A stretch of 28,620 nt of DNA, taken from contig SLLJ01000327.1 of assembly GCA_007134165.1 (NCBI GenBank), positions 1 through 28,620 of the forward strand. The letters run 5' to 3'. The notes under the pieces were generated by a model, which saw nothing but the letters and a program-made list of their open reading frames with translations, did not search any database and was not told where the DNA came from. This DNA is from Nitriliruptoraceae bacterium (GTDB taxonomy: Bacteria > Actinomycetota > Nitriliruptoria > Nitriliruptorales > Nitriliruptoraceae). Below, one piece after another: positions 15,216-23,139 of the stretch. Both the position numbers and the translations under genes were made by a program. Numbering within the stretch: the first letter of the stretch is position 1; each line of letters starts with the position of its first letter.

Positions 15216-15668
15216 TCAGGAGCGGTTGGGGCGGTCAGGGCCGGTGCGACGGGTCATGAGCAGGCGGCGCGGCTCGTAGCCGAGCGAGGCGAGGAAGGCC
15301 TGGCCCTCCTCGTTGCTCGCCGCGACCGAGACCTCGAGCACCGGCACGCGGGTGTCCTCCGCCCACTGCTGGATCGAGTTGAGCAGCGCCTCGCCGACCC
15401 CCCGTCGGCGGGCGGCAGCACGCGTGAACACCGGTCCGAGCGTGCAGCCCGTGGGGCGCAGGACACCGGCCGCGTAGCCGAGCGGCACGCGCTCGTCGGC
15501 GTCCACCGCGAGCCAGAACACGCCGCCGGGAGGTACCGGTGCTTCGGCCGGGGAGCCGAACTCGCGGCGGTGCTCGCGGTCGAACTCCGCGGCCAGCGGG
15601 CGGATCTCCTCGATGCGGGCACGGCGGACCTCGACAACGGGCCCCTGGTCCTCGGTGGTTTCGTTCAT
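15216..15668 (-). CDS. GNAT-family N-acetyltransferase
   Basis: A 150-residue acetyltransferase. The acetyl-CoA pyrophosphate loop is RRRGVGEALL (R87-x-x-G90-x-G92), preceded by a beta strand with GPVFTRAAA and followed by VPVLEVSVAASNEEGQAFLASLGYEP, the usual C-terminal core ending in a LGY/F-E motif. The acceptor is unknown. Its ATG overlaps the stop of the M24 peptidase gene (ATGA), so the two are co-translated, which could point to action on the same peptide or amino acid pool; that is only inference. Confidence 0.88.
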   Translation of the reverse strand: MNETTEDQGPVVEVRRARIEEIRPLAAEFDREHRREFGSPAEAPVPPGGVFWLAVDADERVPLGYAAGVLRPTGCTLGPVFTRAAARRRGVGEALLNSIQQWAEDTRVPVLEVSVAASNEEGQAFLASLGYEPRRLLMTRRTGPDRPNRS

Positions 15669-16762
15669 GGGCAGACCACCAACTCCCTGGGACGGTGGTT
15701 GCAGCGGGCGACCCCGTCCGGTGTCACGACCACGATGTCCTCGATGCGGGCGCCGTAGCGCCCCGCCAGATAGATGCCCGGCTCGACCGAGAAGGCCATC
15801 CCGGGTTCGAGCACGACGGTGTTGCCGTCCACGATCCAGGGCTCCTCATGCTCCTCGATCCCGATCCCGTGCCCGGTGCGGTGCAGGAAGTGGGGGCCGT
15901 GCCCCGCGGCCGCGATGATCGAGCGTGCCACCGCGTCGACGGCTTCGGCGCTGAAGCCCGGGGCGACCGCCTGCACGGCCGCCTGCTGGGCCTGCTCGAG
16001 GACCGCGTGGACGGCGGCGTAGCCCTCGGGAACGTGCCCGACCGCGTAGTTGCGGGTCATGTCCGAACAGTAGCCCTGCCGGGTGCCGCCGATGTCGATG
16101 ACGACCGCGTCGCCTGGCTCGATCCGGCGTGGGCCGGTCTCGTGGTGTGGTGAGGCGCTGTTGGGCCCGGAGGCCACGATCACGAAGTTGACCTCGTCGT
16201 GGTCGTCGAGGATGCGTTCGGCGAGGTCCCGACCGACCTGCTGCTCGGTGCGGCCAGGGTGCAGCAGTTCGGGAACCGCCGCGTGCACCGCGTCGATCGC
16301 CGCACCGGCGGCGTGCAGGGCTGCGATCTCCTCGGGTGTCTTGCGCAGCCGCAACTCGCGCATGACCCGGGAGCCGGGTACCCAGGCGGCGGCGGGCAGC
16401 GCAGCCTGCAGCCCGAGGGTGAACGCGGTCCACAGCCGGTCCTGCACGGCGAGCTTCCCGCCCTGGGCACCGGCGGCACGAAGCGCTTCGGTGACCAGCG
16501 AGATCGGATCCTGGGTCTCGGTCCATGCGGCGAGGGGGACGTGGTCGGCGGCACCGCTGTCCTCGGCGCGGGCGAGCTCGAGCTCGGGCACGACCAGTAC
16601 CGGCTCGCCGTCGGCGGGCAGCACCAGCAGCGTGAGCCGCTCCAGGGGCAGGGCGTGGTAGCCGACGAGGTAGCGCAGATCGGCGCCGGGACCGACCAGC
16701 AACGCGTCGATACCCTCGGCGGCCATGACCTGCTGTGCGCGACGCAGCCGCTGGTCGCTCAT
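15665..16762 (-). CDS. M24-family Xaa-Pro peptidase
   Basis: A 365-residue metallopeptidase of the prolidase / Xaa-Pro aminopeptidase kind. An N-terminal creatinase-like domain (residues 1-140) precedes the pita-bread catalytic domain, whose five metal ligands are all present: D223 in VVIDIGG, D234 in GYCSDMTRNY, H298 in RTGHGIGIEEHE, E327 in MAFSVEPGIY and E341 in GARIEDIVVV. It removes or splits N-terminal residues before proline in the cytoplasm. The ATG at 16762 is preceded by GGAGGA with a six-base gap. The next gene (GNAT) overlaps it by four bases. Specificity between dipeptides and longer peptides cannot be told. Confidence 0.93.
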   Translation of the reverse strand: MSDQRLRRAQQVMAAEGIDALLVGPGADLRYLVGYHALPLERLTLLVLPADGEPVLVVPELELARAEDSGAADHVPLAAWTETQDPISLVTEALRAAGAQGGKLAVQDRLWTAFTLGLQAALPAAAWVPGSRVMRELRLRKTPEEIAALHAAGAAIDAVHAAVPELLHPGRTEQQVGRDLAERILDDHDEVNFVIVASGPNSASPHHETGPRRIEPGDAVVIDIGGTRQGYCSDMTRNYAVGHVPEGYAAVHAVLEQAQQAAVQAVAPGFSAEAVDAVARSIIAAAGHGPHFLHRTGHGIGIEEHEEPWIVDGNTVVLEPGMAFSVEPGIYLAGRYGARIEDIVVVTPDGVARCNHRPRELVVCP

Positions 16763-16828
16763 CGGCGCTCCTCCTCACCCGGCGGCATGGTAGGCCCCGG
16801 GTGCACGAGCGTGGGCATCGGAGTGCGC

Positions 16829-17770
16829 TCAGATGCGCAGGGTGATGACCCGCGAGAGGATCTCGAAGCGGGCGGGGGTGGTGCCGAGCACCTCGCCATC
16901 GGCCTCGACGAGCAGCGGGCGTGCCGACTCCACGCGCACCTCGGCACTCTGCCACTCGTGCACGTCGTCGCGGGCGAGGTGGCGTCCCTGACGCAGCGAA
17001 CTGCTGGCCCGTAGCACGTCGAGGGGTCGGCCCCGCCACACCTGGAGGTTGAACCGGCCGTCGTCGGGCAGCGCACGGGGGGCGACCTGCAGCCCGCCGC
17101 CGAAGAACTGGCCGTTGGCGACCACGACGTTGGACAGTTCGTGGGTGACCTCGTCGTGGTCGAAGCCGACGGTGGTGGACACCAGCCGGAAGCGGGCCAC
17201 CGCTCCGAGGATCCCGGCGGCGTAGCGCGCGGTGCCCAGCCGCCGGGGCAGGCGGTTGGCCAGGTCGGTGACCAGCGCGCCGTAGCCGGCCTCGGCGATG
17301 TTCACGAACAGCCGGGTGGTGGGCTCTCCGTCGCGACCGAGGAGGTGGATGCGACCCACGTCGATCGGGAAGGTGCCCGTGCCGGTCAGGTGCTCGGCGA
17401 GCTGCTCGGGCGGGCGGTTGAGCCCGAAGGTGCGGGTCAGGTCGCAACCGGTACCGCCGGGCACGATGCCCAGCACGAGGTCCTCGGCCCGAGGCCGTCC
17501 AGTCTCGGCGTCGATCAGGCCGTTGACGACCTCGTTGACGGTGCCGTCCCCACCCACCGCGACCACGAAGCGGCGACCGTCGCGTTCGACGGCCTCGCGG
17601 GCCAGCCGCGTCGCGTCGCCGGGCCGGGCGGTCTCGGCCACGACGGGCTCGACCCCGCGACCGCGCAGGGCAGCGACCAACCGAGGCACGATCCGTGCCC
17701 GTCCCCCACCGGCCAACGGGTTGCAGATCAGCAGGGGCGGCTCGGTCACGGGGGGGATGGGGGCGGACAT
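16829..17770 (-). CDS. Diacylglycerol kinase-family lipid kinase (YegS/LCB5 type)
   Basis: A 313-residue lipid kinase. The N-terminal catalytic domain shows LLICNPLAGGGRAR near residue 13, the nucleotide-binding VVAVGGDGTVNEVVNGLI with GGDGT at 73-77, and LGIVPGGTGCDLTRTFG; the C-terminal half is the beta-sandwich with GGGLQVAPRALPDDGRF. Members phosphorylate diacylglycerol or related lipids at the membrane. The open frame extends upstream, but the ATG at 17770 has GGAG six bases before it and starts at the expected place, so the 42 extra codons are rejected. It follows the helicase gene by 58 bases that hold a short hairpin. Confidence 0.92.
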   Translation of the reverse strand: MSAPIPPVTEPPLLICNPLAGGGRARIVPRLVAALRGRGVEPVVAETARPGDATRLAREAVERDGRRFVVAVGGDGTVNEVVNGLIDAETGRPRAEDLVLGIVPGGTGCDLTRTFGLNRPPEQLAEHLTGTGTFPIDVGRIHLLGRDGEPTTRLFVNIAEAGYGALVTDLANRLPRRLGTARYAAGILGAVARFRLVSTTVGFDHDEVTHELSNVVVANGQFFGGGLQVAPRALPDDGRFNLQVWRGRPLDVLRASSSLRQGRHLARDDVHEWQSAEVRVESARPLLVEADGEVLGTTPARFEILSRVITLRI

Positions 17771-17788
17771 GAGGGACTCCTCGCCGGG

Positions 17789-17820
17789 CCGGCCGGGGGC
17801 CGGGTCTCCGAAGCCTAGGC
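17789..17820 (-). promoter_or_regulatory. Short hairpin and TAGGCT -10-like element before the lipid kinase
   Basis: Minus-strand order: TAGGCT inside the palindrome GCCTAGGC (17813-17820), then a compact hairpin CCGGCC-CCC-GGCCGG (17789-17803) and the kinase start. TAGGCT fits the actinobacterial TAnnnT -10 form, but no -35 is visible. Either a weak promoter or a partial terminator of the helY transcript. Confidence 0.3.
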
Positions 17821-17828
17821 GTCCGGGC

Positions 17829-20615
17829 TCAGGCCTCGACGATGCCGCGTCGCAGCCCTTCGAGGGCCTCGCGTGCCGACGAGCGCAGCGGCTCACCAGC
17901 GACGTCGCGCACCTGCCCGACGAGGTCGGCGACCTGCTTGATCGTGCGCACGAAGTCGCCGCCGGTCAGCTCGAGATCCCCGAGGGCCTCCTCGAGGTCG
18001 GCGCCGGCGGTCCACCGCCAGGCGGCGGCGACGAAGCCGGGGTCGAGTTCTCGCAGCTCGGGCAGACCGGCCGCACGCTCACGTCCCCGTAGTTGAGCGG
18101 CGAGGTCGAGCACCGACTCCACCGCCTCGTCGATCGCCAGGGTCGGCAGCTCGGGGTGCTCGGTCACCTCACCGCCGCGTGGCTCGTAGCAGAACAGGGC
18201 GGCCAGCCCGGCGAGCTCGGCGGCATCGAGTCCGTCGAGCAGTCCGCGGCGCAGCGACTCGGCCACGAGCAGGTCCGCCTCGCTGTAGATCCCGGCCAGC
18301 AGCAGCCCGGCGTCGGTCGGGCTCGGTGTCGCATCGAGGTACCCGAGTTCACGGAGGATGTCGAGGATGCGGTGCAGTTGGCGGGTCAACGAGCCGGTGG
18401 TTCGGCGCACTTGCTCGTCGAGCCGGGTGGCCTCGTCGATGAGCTCGTCGGCCCGGTACTGCCAGCGTTCGTGCTCGGCGCGGTCCGGGCAGCCGTGGCA
18501 GGGATGGGCGCGCAGTTGCTCGCGCAGGGCGAGCACCTCGGCGGACGGTCCACCGGACGGCGCCGGCTCGACGTCGGGCTGCGGTTCCTCGCCTCCCCGC
18601 AACGACCCCTCGGCGTCGAGTGACCAGTCCTCGGCCAGCGCCGGCGGGTCCAGCCCCCGCAGGAGCACGGCGACGTCACGGCGGTAGTCGCGCTGGCGCG
18701 GGTTGCCGCTGCGGGGCAGGCGGATGTGTTCGACCGGGGTGGGGATCCGGTCGAGTTCCCGCGGACCGACCTTGCCAAGCGCCCGGTCGTCGGTGACCAC
18801 CTGGGCCAGCGGCGTGCCCTTGCGGGTCAGGTGCACGCCGACCACGGCCACCAGTCCCCGACGCCCCATCCATGGCAGGTGCAGCACGTCACCGGGCTGC
18901 AGTCCGGCGATCGCGGCCAGTACGGCGTCGCGCTCCGCTGCCCGCCGCTGCCGGGCCTCCTCCTTCTCCCGGCGCGACACCGTGCGGCGCAGCTGCCAGT
19001 ACCGCGACCAGTCGCCGAGTTCGCAGCGCAGGTGCTGGGCGTAGCCGGCCACGCCGTCCTCGAGTTCGGTCAGCCGCTGCACCTTGCGCTCGACCCGGCC
19101 GTCGGCCTCGAACTGCGCGAAGGACGCGGCCAGCAGGGCCTCAGCCTGGGACAGGTCGTGGCGGCGCAGCAGGTTCACCGCCATGTTGTAGGACGGCGCG
19201 AAGGAACTGCGCAGTGGCTCGGTGCGGCGGCCCACCAGCCCGGCGACCGCGCGGAAGTCGAGATCCCGCTGATGGAGCACGACCGCGTGGCCGACCCGGT
19301 CGATGCCGCGTCGCCCGGCGCGTCCGGTCAGCTGGGTGTACTGCCCAGGGGTCAGGATCGCATGGGTTTCGCCGTTCCACTTCTCGAGCCGCTCGATCAC
19401 CACCGTGCGCGCCGGCATGTTGATCCCCAGCGCCAGGGTCTCGGTCGCGACCACGACCTTGAGCAGGCCGCGCTGGAAGCACACCTCTACCGCCTCCTTG
19501 AAGGCGGGGACCATGCCCGCGTGGTGGGCTGCGATGCCGTCGAGCAGTCCGGCACGCCAGCGCTCGAAGCCGAGCACGGCGAGGTCGGTGGGGGGCAGGT
19601 CGGCCAGCAGGGTGTCGACCACCGCCGCGATCTGGTCGCGCTCGGTGCGGTTGGTCAGGCGCACCCCAGCGAGCAGCAGTTGCTCCACCGCCCGCTCGCA
19701 GCCCTGCCGGGAGAACACGAACAGGATCGCCGGTAGCCAGCGGCGGTGGTCGAGCTCGGCGACGACCTGGGGTCGCGATGGCCATCGCAGCCGCACGTCC
19801 GGGGCCTGCCGGCGGCCCTTGTTCGAGACCCGGTTGCGGGTCCCCGCGCGGCGTTCGAGCATCACCACGTCGGGGTTGGGCACGCCCCCGCGGGCCTCGG
19901 CGGCCCGCTGGCGGTGGTCAGGATCCGCCCCGCCCTTGCGGCCGGCCCGGAAGGTGTCGTAGATCCGGTCGTTGACGAAGTAGTGGTGGCGCAGCGGAAC
20001 GGGCCGGGTCTCCTCGATGACCACCTCGCAGCCGTCACGCACGGCGCCGAGCCACTGCCCGAACTCCTCGGCGTTGCTGACGGTCGCCGACAGCGCCGCG
20101 AGCTGCACCGAAGCCGGCAGTTGGATGATGACCTCCTCCCAGACCGCGCCCCGCGAGCGGTCGGCGAGGTAGTGGACCTCGTCGAGCACCACGTGGCGTA
20201 GTCCCGCGAGCGTGGGCGAGGCCTCGTAGATCATGTTGCGCAGCACCTCGGTGGTCATCACCACCACCGGTGCCTCCCCGTCGATGGACCGGTCACCGGT
20301 GAGCAGGCCGACCCGTCCGCGACCGTAGCGTTCGAGCAGGTCGCGGTACTTCTGGTTGGACAGGGCCTTGATCGGGGTGGTGTAGAAACACTTGCCGCCG
20401 GCGAGCAGGGCATCGTGGCAGGCGTACTCCCCCACCACGGTCTTGCCGGCCCCGGTCGGTGCGGCGACCAGCACCGAGCGTCCGGCGTGCAGCGCCGCGA
20501 TCGCGCAGACCTGGAACGCGTCGGGAGCGAAACCGAGGCTGGCCACGAACCCCCGCACGACCTCGTCGTCGGGGAGTCCGGCAGGAACGGGCAGGTCGGG
20601 GGAGACCGGGATCAC
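17829..20615 (-). CDS. helY: HelY-type Ski2-like DEVH-box RNA helicase
   Basis: A 928-residue superfamily-2 helicase. Walker A APTGAGKT at 52-59, DEVH at 145-148, motif III LSATVSNAEEFG, then ATETLALGINMPARTVVIERL and motif VI QLTGRAGRRGIDRVGH. After the RecA-like pair come an arch-like helical region and a C-terminal helical (DSHCT) part, with HPCHGCPDRAEHERW, a Cys pair also found in mycobacterial HelY. Length agrees with that protein (about 900). I start at the GTG at 20615; GAGGT stands just upstream. The open frame reaches far further but is compositional noise. Mtr4/Ski2 relatives unwind RNA for decay or processing. The tatC-helY neighbourhood is conserved in Mycobacterium, here with one extra membrane-protein gene between them. 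Confidence 0.93.
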   Translation of the reverse strand: MIPVSPDLPVPAGLPDDEVVRGFVASLGFAPDAFQVCAIAALHAGRSVLVAAPTGAGKTVVGEYACHDALLAGGKCFYTTPIKALSNQKYRDLLERYGRGRVGLLTGDRSIDGEAPVVVMTTEVLRNMIYEASPTLAGLRHVVLDEVHYLADRSRGAVWEEVIIQLPASVQLAALSATVSNAEEFGQWLGAVRDGCEVVIEETRPVPLRHHYFVNDRIYDTFRAGRKGGADPDHRQRAAEARGGVPNPDVVMLERRAGTRNRVSNKGRRQAPDVRLRWPSRPQVVAELDHRRWLPAILFVFSRQGCERAVEQLLLAGVRLTNRTERDQIAAVVDTLLADLPPTDLAVLGFERWRAGLLDGIAAHHAGMVPAFKEAVEVCFQRGLLKVVVATETLALGINMPARTVVIERLEKWNGETHAILTPGQYTQLTGRAGRRGIDRVGHAVVLHQRDLDFRAVAGLVGRRTEPLRSSFAPSYNMAVNLLRRHDLSQAEALLAASFAQFEADGRVERKVQRLTELEDGVAGYAQHLRCELGDWSRYWQLRRTVSRREKEEARQRRAAERDAVLAAIAGLQPGDVLHLPWMGRRGLVAVVGVHLTRKGTPLAQVVTDDRALGKVGPRELDRIPTPVEHIRLPRSGNPRQRDYRRDVAVLLRGLDPPALAEDWSLDAEGSLRGGEEPQPDVEPAPSGGPSAEVLALREQLRAHPCHGCPDRAEHERWQYRADELIDEATRLDEQVRRTTGSLTRQLHRILDILRELGYLDATPSPTDAGLLLAGIYSEADLLVAESLRRGLLDGLDAAELAGLAALFCYEPRGGEVTEHPELPTLAIDEAVESVLDLAAQLRGRERAAGLPELRELDPGFVAAAWRWTAGADLEEALGDLELTGGDFVRTIKQVADLVGQVRDVAGEPLRSSAREALEGLRRGIVEA

Positions 20616-20637
20616 GGCACCTCGAGGGTTCGGCAGC

Positions 20638-20681
20638 GGTCGGTATCGGTCGGGTCGTTCGAGGTCGGTCGGTATCGGTCG
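20638..20681. repeat. 15-bp direct repeat before helY
   Basis: GGTCGGTATCGGTCG occurs at 20638-20652 and 20667-20681, 29 bases apart, in the 100-base gap between helY and the upstream membrane-protein gene. Possible regulator site or chance duplication. Confidence 0.55.
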
Positions 20682-20719
20682 AGGTCGAACGGCGTGGAGC
20701 CGGGTTGCCGGGTTCGGCG

Positions 20720-21367
20720 TCAGCCCCGGCGTCCCTCCAGGAAGCTCGGCAGCGGGGGCAGCGGGGCCACATCGCCCCTGGCGCCACCGAGGTCGAGCGT
20801 GGATGCCCGGGCGTTCTGCACCACCTGCTCCGAGCGCTGCCGCAGCCGGCTGGCCTCGGTGACCAGGTCGATGCGATGGTCGGGGTCGGTCGCGCTGGCC
20901 GCATGGGCGAGGACCACGGTGGCGTCCCGAGCCAGGGTCACCCCGGTGATGAACTCCCGCTGCACCGGGCGCGCCTCGGAGGGCAGGTCCAGCCCCGCCA
21001 GGCGCAGCAGCAGCGAGTCGTAGGCGGCCTGCCAGCCCTCCACGTGGTCGGTGACCGGGGCCGGATCCCCCTGCCGGAGCGCGAGCAGCGCTTCGGCGAT
21101 GGGGGGACGGTCGTCCGATGACGAGGTCCACAACGCATCGGCCTCGATCACGAGGGGCAGCACGGCGGTCTCCACGGCCGCCCGCGCGTCGGCGTTGGTC
21201 GTCGGGGCCAGGCTGCGCCCGACCCACACCCCCAGTCCCAGCATGAGCGTGGCCAGGGCTACCAGCCACAGCGTGCGGCGCAGGACCCGGCGGGGCGGCC
21301 GCCACCAGGCGTGCAGGCCCCGGACCGGGGTGCGCGTCGTGGGAGCGGATGCCGGAGTGGTGGTCAT
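20720..21367 (-). CDS. Single-pass membrane protein of unknown function between tatC and helY
   Basis: A 215-residue protein: a Thr/Pro-rich cytoplasmic N-terminus with a basic patch (residues 1-30), one membrane segment (TLWLVALATLMLGLGVWVG, about 32-50), then a mostly helical outside domain rich in Ala and Leu, ending in a short Pro/Leu tail. No cysteine and no known catalytic motif. I recognise no family. The ATG overlaps the tatC stop by four bases (ATGA), so it is translated with the Tat translocase; the frame extends upstream inside tatC but that is a shadow. It could be an accessory of the export system or an unrelated passenger. Confidence 0.78.
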   Translation of the reverse strand: MTTTPASAPTTRTPVRGLHAWWRPPRRVLRRTLWLVALATLMLGLGVWVGRSLAPTTNADARAAVETAVLPLVIEADALWTSSSDDRPPIAEALLALRQGDPAPVTDHVEGWQAAYDSLLLRLAGLDLPSEARPVQREFITGVTLARDATVVLAHAASATDPDHRIDLVTEASRLRQRSEQVVQNARASTLDLGGARGDVAPLPPLPSFLEGRRG

Positions 21368-22149
21368 CGACGGGCCCGTCGTCGTCGCTCGATCAGCCGC
21401 GCGGCGATGATCGACAGTTCGTAGAAGATCCACATCGGACCGGCGACCAGCAGCAGGGTGAACGCGTCCACCGTCGGGGTGATGAAGGCCGCGGCGATGA
21501 ACATGACCACCACCGCGTAGGGGCGGACCCGTCGCATCCAGGTGGAGCTCGCGACTCCGGCCAGCACCAGGGAGATCAACACCAGCGGCAGCTCGAACAC
21601 CAGCCCGAAGGCCACCGACATCGCCAGGAAGAAGCTGAGGTACTCGTCGGCGGCGAGCAGCGCTTCGATGCGCGGGCCGCCGAGGAACAGCAGGATGCGA
21701 AGCCCTTGGGGGATGACCAGGTAGGCGAAGGCAATGCCGGCCGCGAACATCACCTGGCTGAGCACCACGAACGGCAGCGCGTAGCGCCGCTCGGTGGTGG
21801 TCAGTCCCGGGGTCACGAACCGCCACAGTTGGTAGAAGATCACCGGCCCACCGACGAACAGCCCGATCACCAGCGAGGTCCGCAGCCGCACGGAGAAGGG
21901 CTCCAGTGGTCGCAGGGCAACCAGCGTGCAGTCCTCCCCCCGCAGGTCCACGACCGCGGAGCAGTAGGGCGCGATCAGCAGGTCCAGGACCCAGGGGAAC
22001 ACCGCGTAGCCCACGATGGTGCCCAGCCCCAGCGCGATCAGGGCCCGGATCAGCCGCTGCCGCAGCTCCGCGAGATGCTCGACCAGCGGCATCTCCCCAC
22101 TGGTGGACGCCGACCGGTCCAACGGATCACGCGTCCCGCTCGGAGCCAT
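21364..22149 (-). CDS. tatC: Sec-independent protein translocase TatC
   Basis: A 261-residue protein with six membrane segments, the receptor for twin-arginine signal peptides. Conserved elements are in place: the N-terminal EHLAELRQRLIRA, LRPLEPFSVRLRTS in the first outside loop, FYQLWRFVTPGLTTTERR, and the late FITPTVDAFTLLL. The C-terminus is basic (RRRRARR), cytoplasmic. The gene overlaps the end of tatA by 23 bases. No tatB gene is present, so this is either a TatAC system or tatB lies elsewhere, as in other actinobacteria. Confidence 0.95.
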   Translation of the reverse strand: MAPSGTRDPLDRSASTSGEMPLVEHLAELRQRLIRALIALGLGTIVGYAVFPWVLDLLIAPYCSAVVDLRGEDCTLVALRPLEPFSVRLRTSLVIGLFVGGPVIFYQLWRFVTPGLTTTERRYALPFVVLSQVMFAAGIAFAYLVIPQGLRILLFLGGPRIEALLAADEYLSFFLAMSVAFGLVFELPLVLISLVLAGVASSTWMRRVRPYAVVVMFIAAAFITPTVDAFTLLLVAGPMWIFYELSIIAARLIERRRRARR

Positions 22150-22309
22150 CCTCGGCGTCGGGGTCGTCCGCTTCCTCGGAGGCCTTGCGGAACTCGCGGA
22201 TCGACTTGCCGACCGCGCTCGCCAGGTCGGGCAGCTTGCGGCCGCCGAACAGCAGCAGCACGATGATCAGGATGATGATCCACTCGGCGCCGCCGGGCAG
22301 GGTGGGCAT
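22127..22309 (-). CDS. tatA: Twin-arginine translocase subunit TatA
   Basis: A 60-residue protein: a short N-terminus, one membrane helix (about residues 9-21) and an amphipathic helix after the FGGRKLPDL hinge, then an acidic tail. TatA oligomers form the variable pore that TatC recruits. The ATG at 22309 has GGAGG six bases upstream; an ATG at 22324 in frame would place that ribosome binding site inside the gene, so I reject it. Overlaps tatC. Confidence 0.93.
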   Translation of the reverse strand: MPTLPGGAEWIIILIIVLLLFGGRKLPDLASAVGKSIREFRKASEEADDPDAEDGSERDA

Positions 22310-22378
22310 GCATGACCTCCGCATCGGTCCCGGTCGTGACGCGGCCGAGCAGGGGCGATCCGGGAACCCGGGACGAGT

Positions 22379-22639
22379 CTACCGCCCGAGATCCGGGGGC
22401 ACCGGAGGGGGTCCCGACCCCGGGATGGCGCGCGTCGCCTCGAGTCGCTCGAGCTCGAGCCGGGTGACCGCGGCGTCGCGCTGCAGGGCGTCGAGCTCCG
22501 GTCCGATCCGGGCCTGCAAGGCGCTGAGTTCGCGCGCGGCCCGCGATGCCCGACGGGCCAGCCCGACGATCAGCAGCACCACCGCGAGCAGCGTGCCCAC
22601 GGCCACGAGCACGAGGGTGACGACGACCGGCGTGGCCAC
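22379..22639 (-). CDS. Small membrane-anchored coiled-coil protein, unknown function
   Basis: An 86-residue protein with an N-terminal membrane helix (about 5-28), then a basic stretch and an alpha-helical segment with heptad-like Leu/Ala (ELSALQARIGPELDALQRDA), ending in a Pro-rich tail. The layout resembles TatB (helix, hinge, amphipathic helix), and it stands directly before tatA, but there is no Gly-Pro hinge (GPE/GPK motif), so I do not call it TatB. GTG start with GGAG six bases upstream. A minus-strand TAGCCT -10-like hexamer lies about 25 bases before it. Confidence 0.7.
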   Translation of the reverse strand: MATPVVVTLVLVAVGTLLAVVLLIVGLARRASRAARELSALQARIGPELDALQRDAAVTRLELERLEATRAIPGSGPPPVPPDLGR

Positions 22640-22694
22640 GAGTGCTCCGGAGACGGGGATGCCTAGGCTACCCGCCGCTGCCCGACGGCGCGGG

Positions 22695-23060
22695 TCACCG
22701 CGAGGTGGTCAGCAACTGCTCGAACCAGGAGCCGGTCGCGAGCAGCAGGTGCAGGTCGAGCAGGTCGTCGTGGGTGAGACGTGGGCCGTCGGGTGGCAAC
22801 TCGGGGTGCGGCGGGCGCTGGTCGGCGTCTTCGTTGGCCGGCTCGAACTCCTCGGCCTCCACCCCGCCGGTGCGCAGCAGGTCGGCGATACGGGCGTCGG
22901 CCGGTTTCGCCACCACGTGGGTGCAGGCCGGGCAGCGGAAGCGGTAGGCGCTGCCGTCGGCGACCTGGCCGTCGGCGTCGCGCACGATCGTGAGGGTCAG
23001 ATCGGCGGGGCGGAGGTCCACCTCACCACAGCTGGGGCAGCTCGCGCGGATGCGGGTCAT
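22695..23060 (-). CDS. Zinc-ribbon protein, unknown function
   Basis: A 121-residue cytoplasmic protein. The N-terminal half is a zinc ribbon with C8-x-x-C11 and C43-x-x-C46 (SCPSCGEVDL and RCPACTHVV). The second half is acidic and proline-rich, ending in a helix (THDDLLDLHLLLATGSWFEQLL). I do not recognise a named family. The ATG has AGGAGG seven bases upstream. It lies between pafC and the Tat genes and is probably in the same transcript; the ribbon suggests nucleic-acid or protein binding. Confidence 0.8.
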   Translation of the reverse strand: MTRIRASCPSCGEVDLRPADLTLTIVRDADGQVADGSAYRFRCPACTHVVAKPADARIADLLRTGGVEAEEFEPANEDADQRPPHPELPPDGPRLTHDDLLDLHLLLATGSWFEQLLTTSR

Positions 23061-23139
23061 CGGGGGGCCTCCTGCTCGTGCTCACCTCCTCTGTCGGCGG
23101 CTGGCGCCGGAACTTGACCGTTCGTTGCCCGCCGAGGGC

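Noticed and set aside
20616..21305. N-terminal extension of the helicase frame
   Set aside because: The added 230 residues are Pro/Arg/Gly/Ala noise and overlap another coupled gene; the GTG at 20615 gives normal HelY length.
22379..22639. TatB assignment
   Set aside because: Layout and position fit, but the Gly-Pro hinge after the membrane helix is missing.
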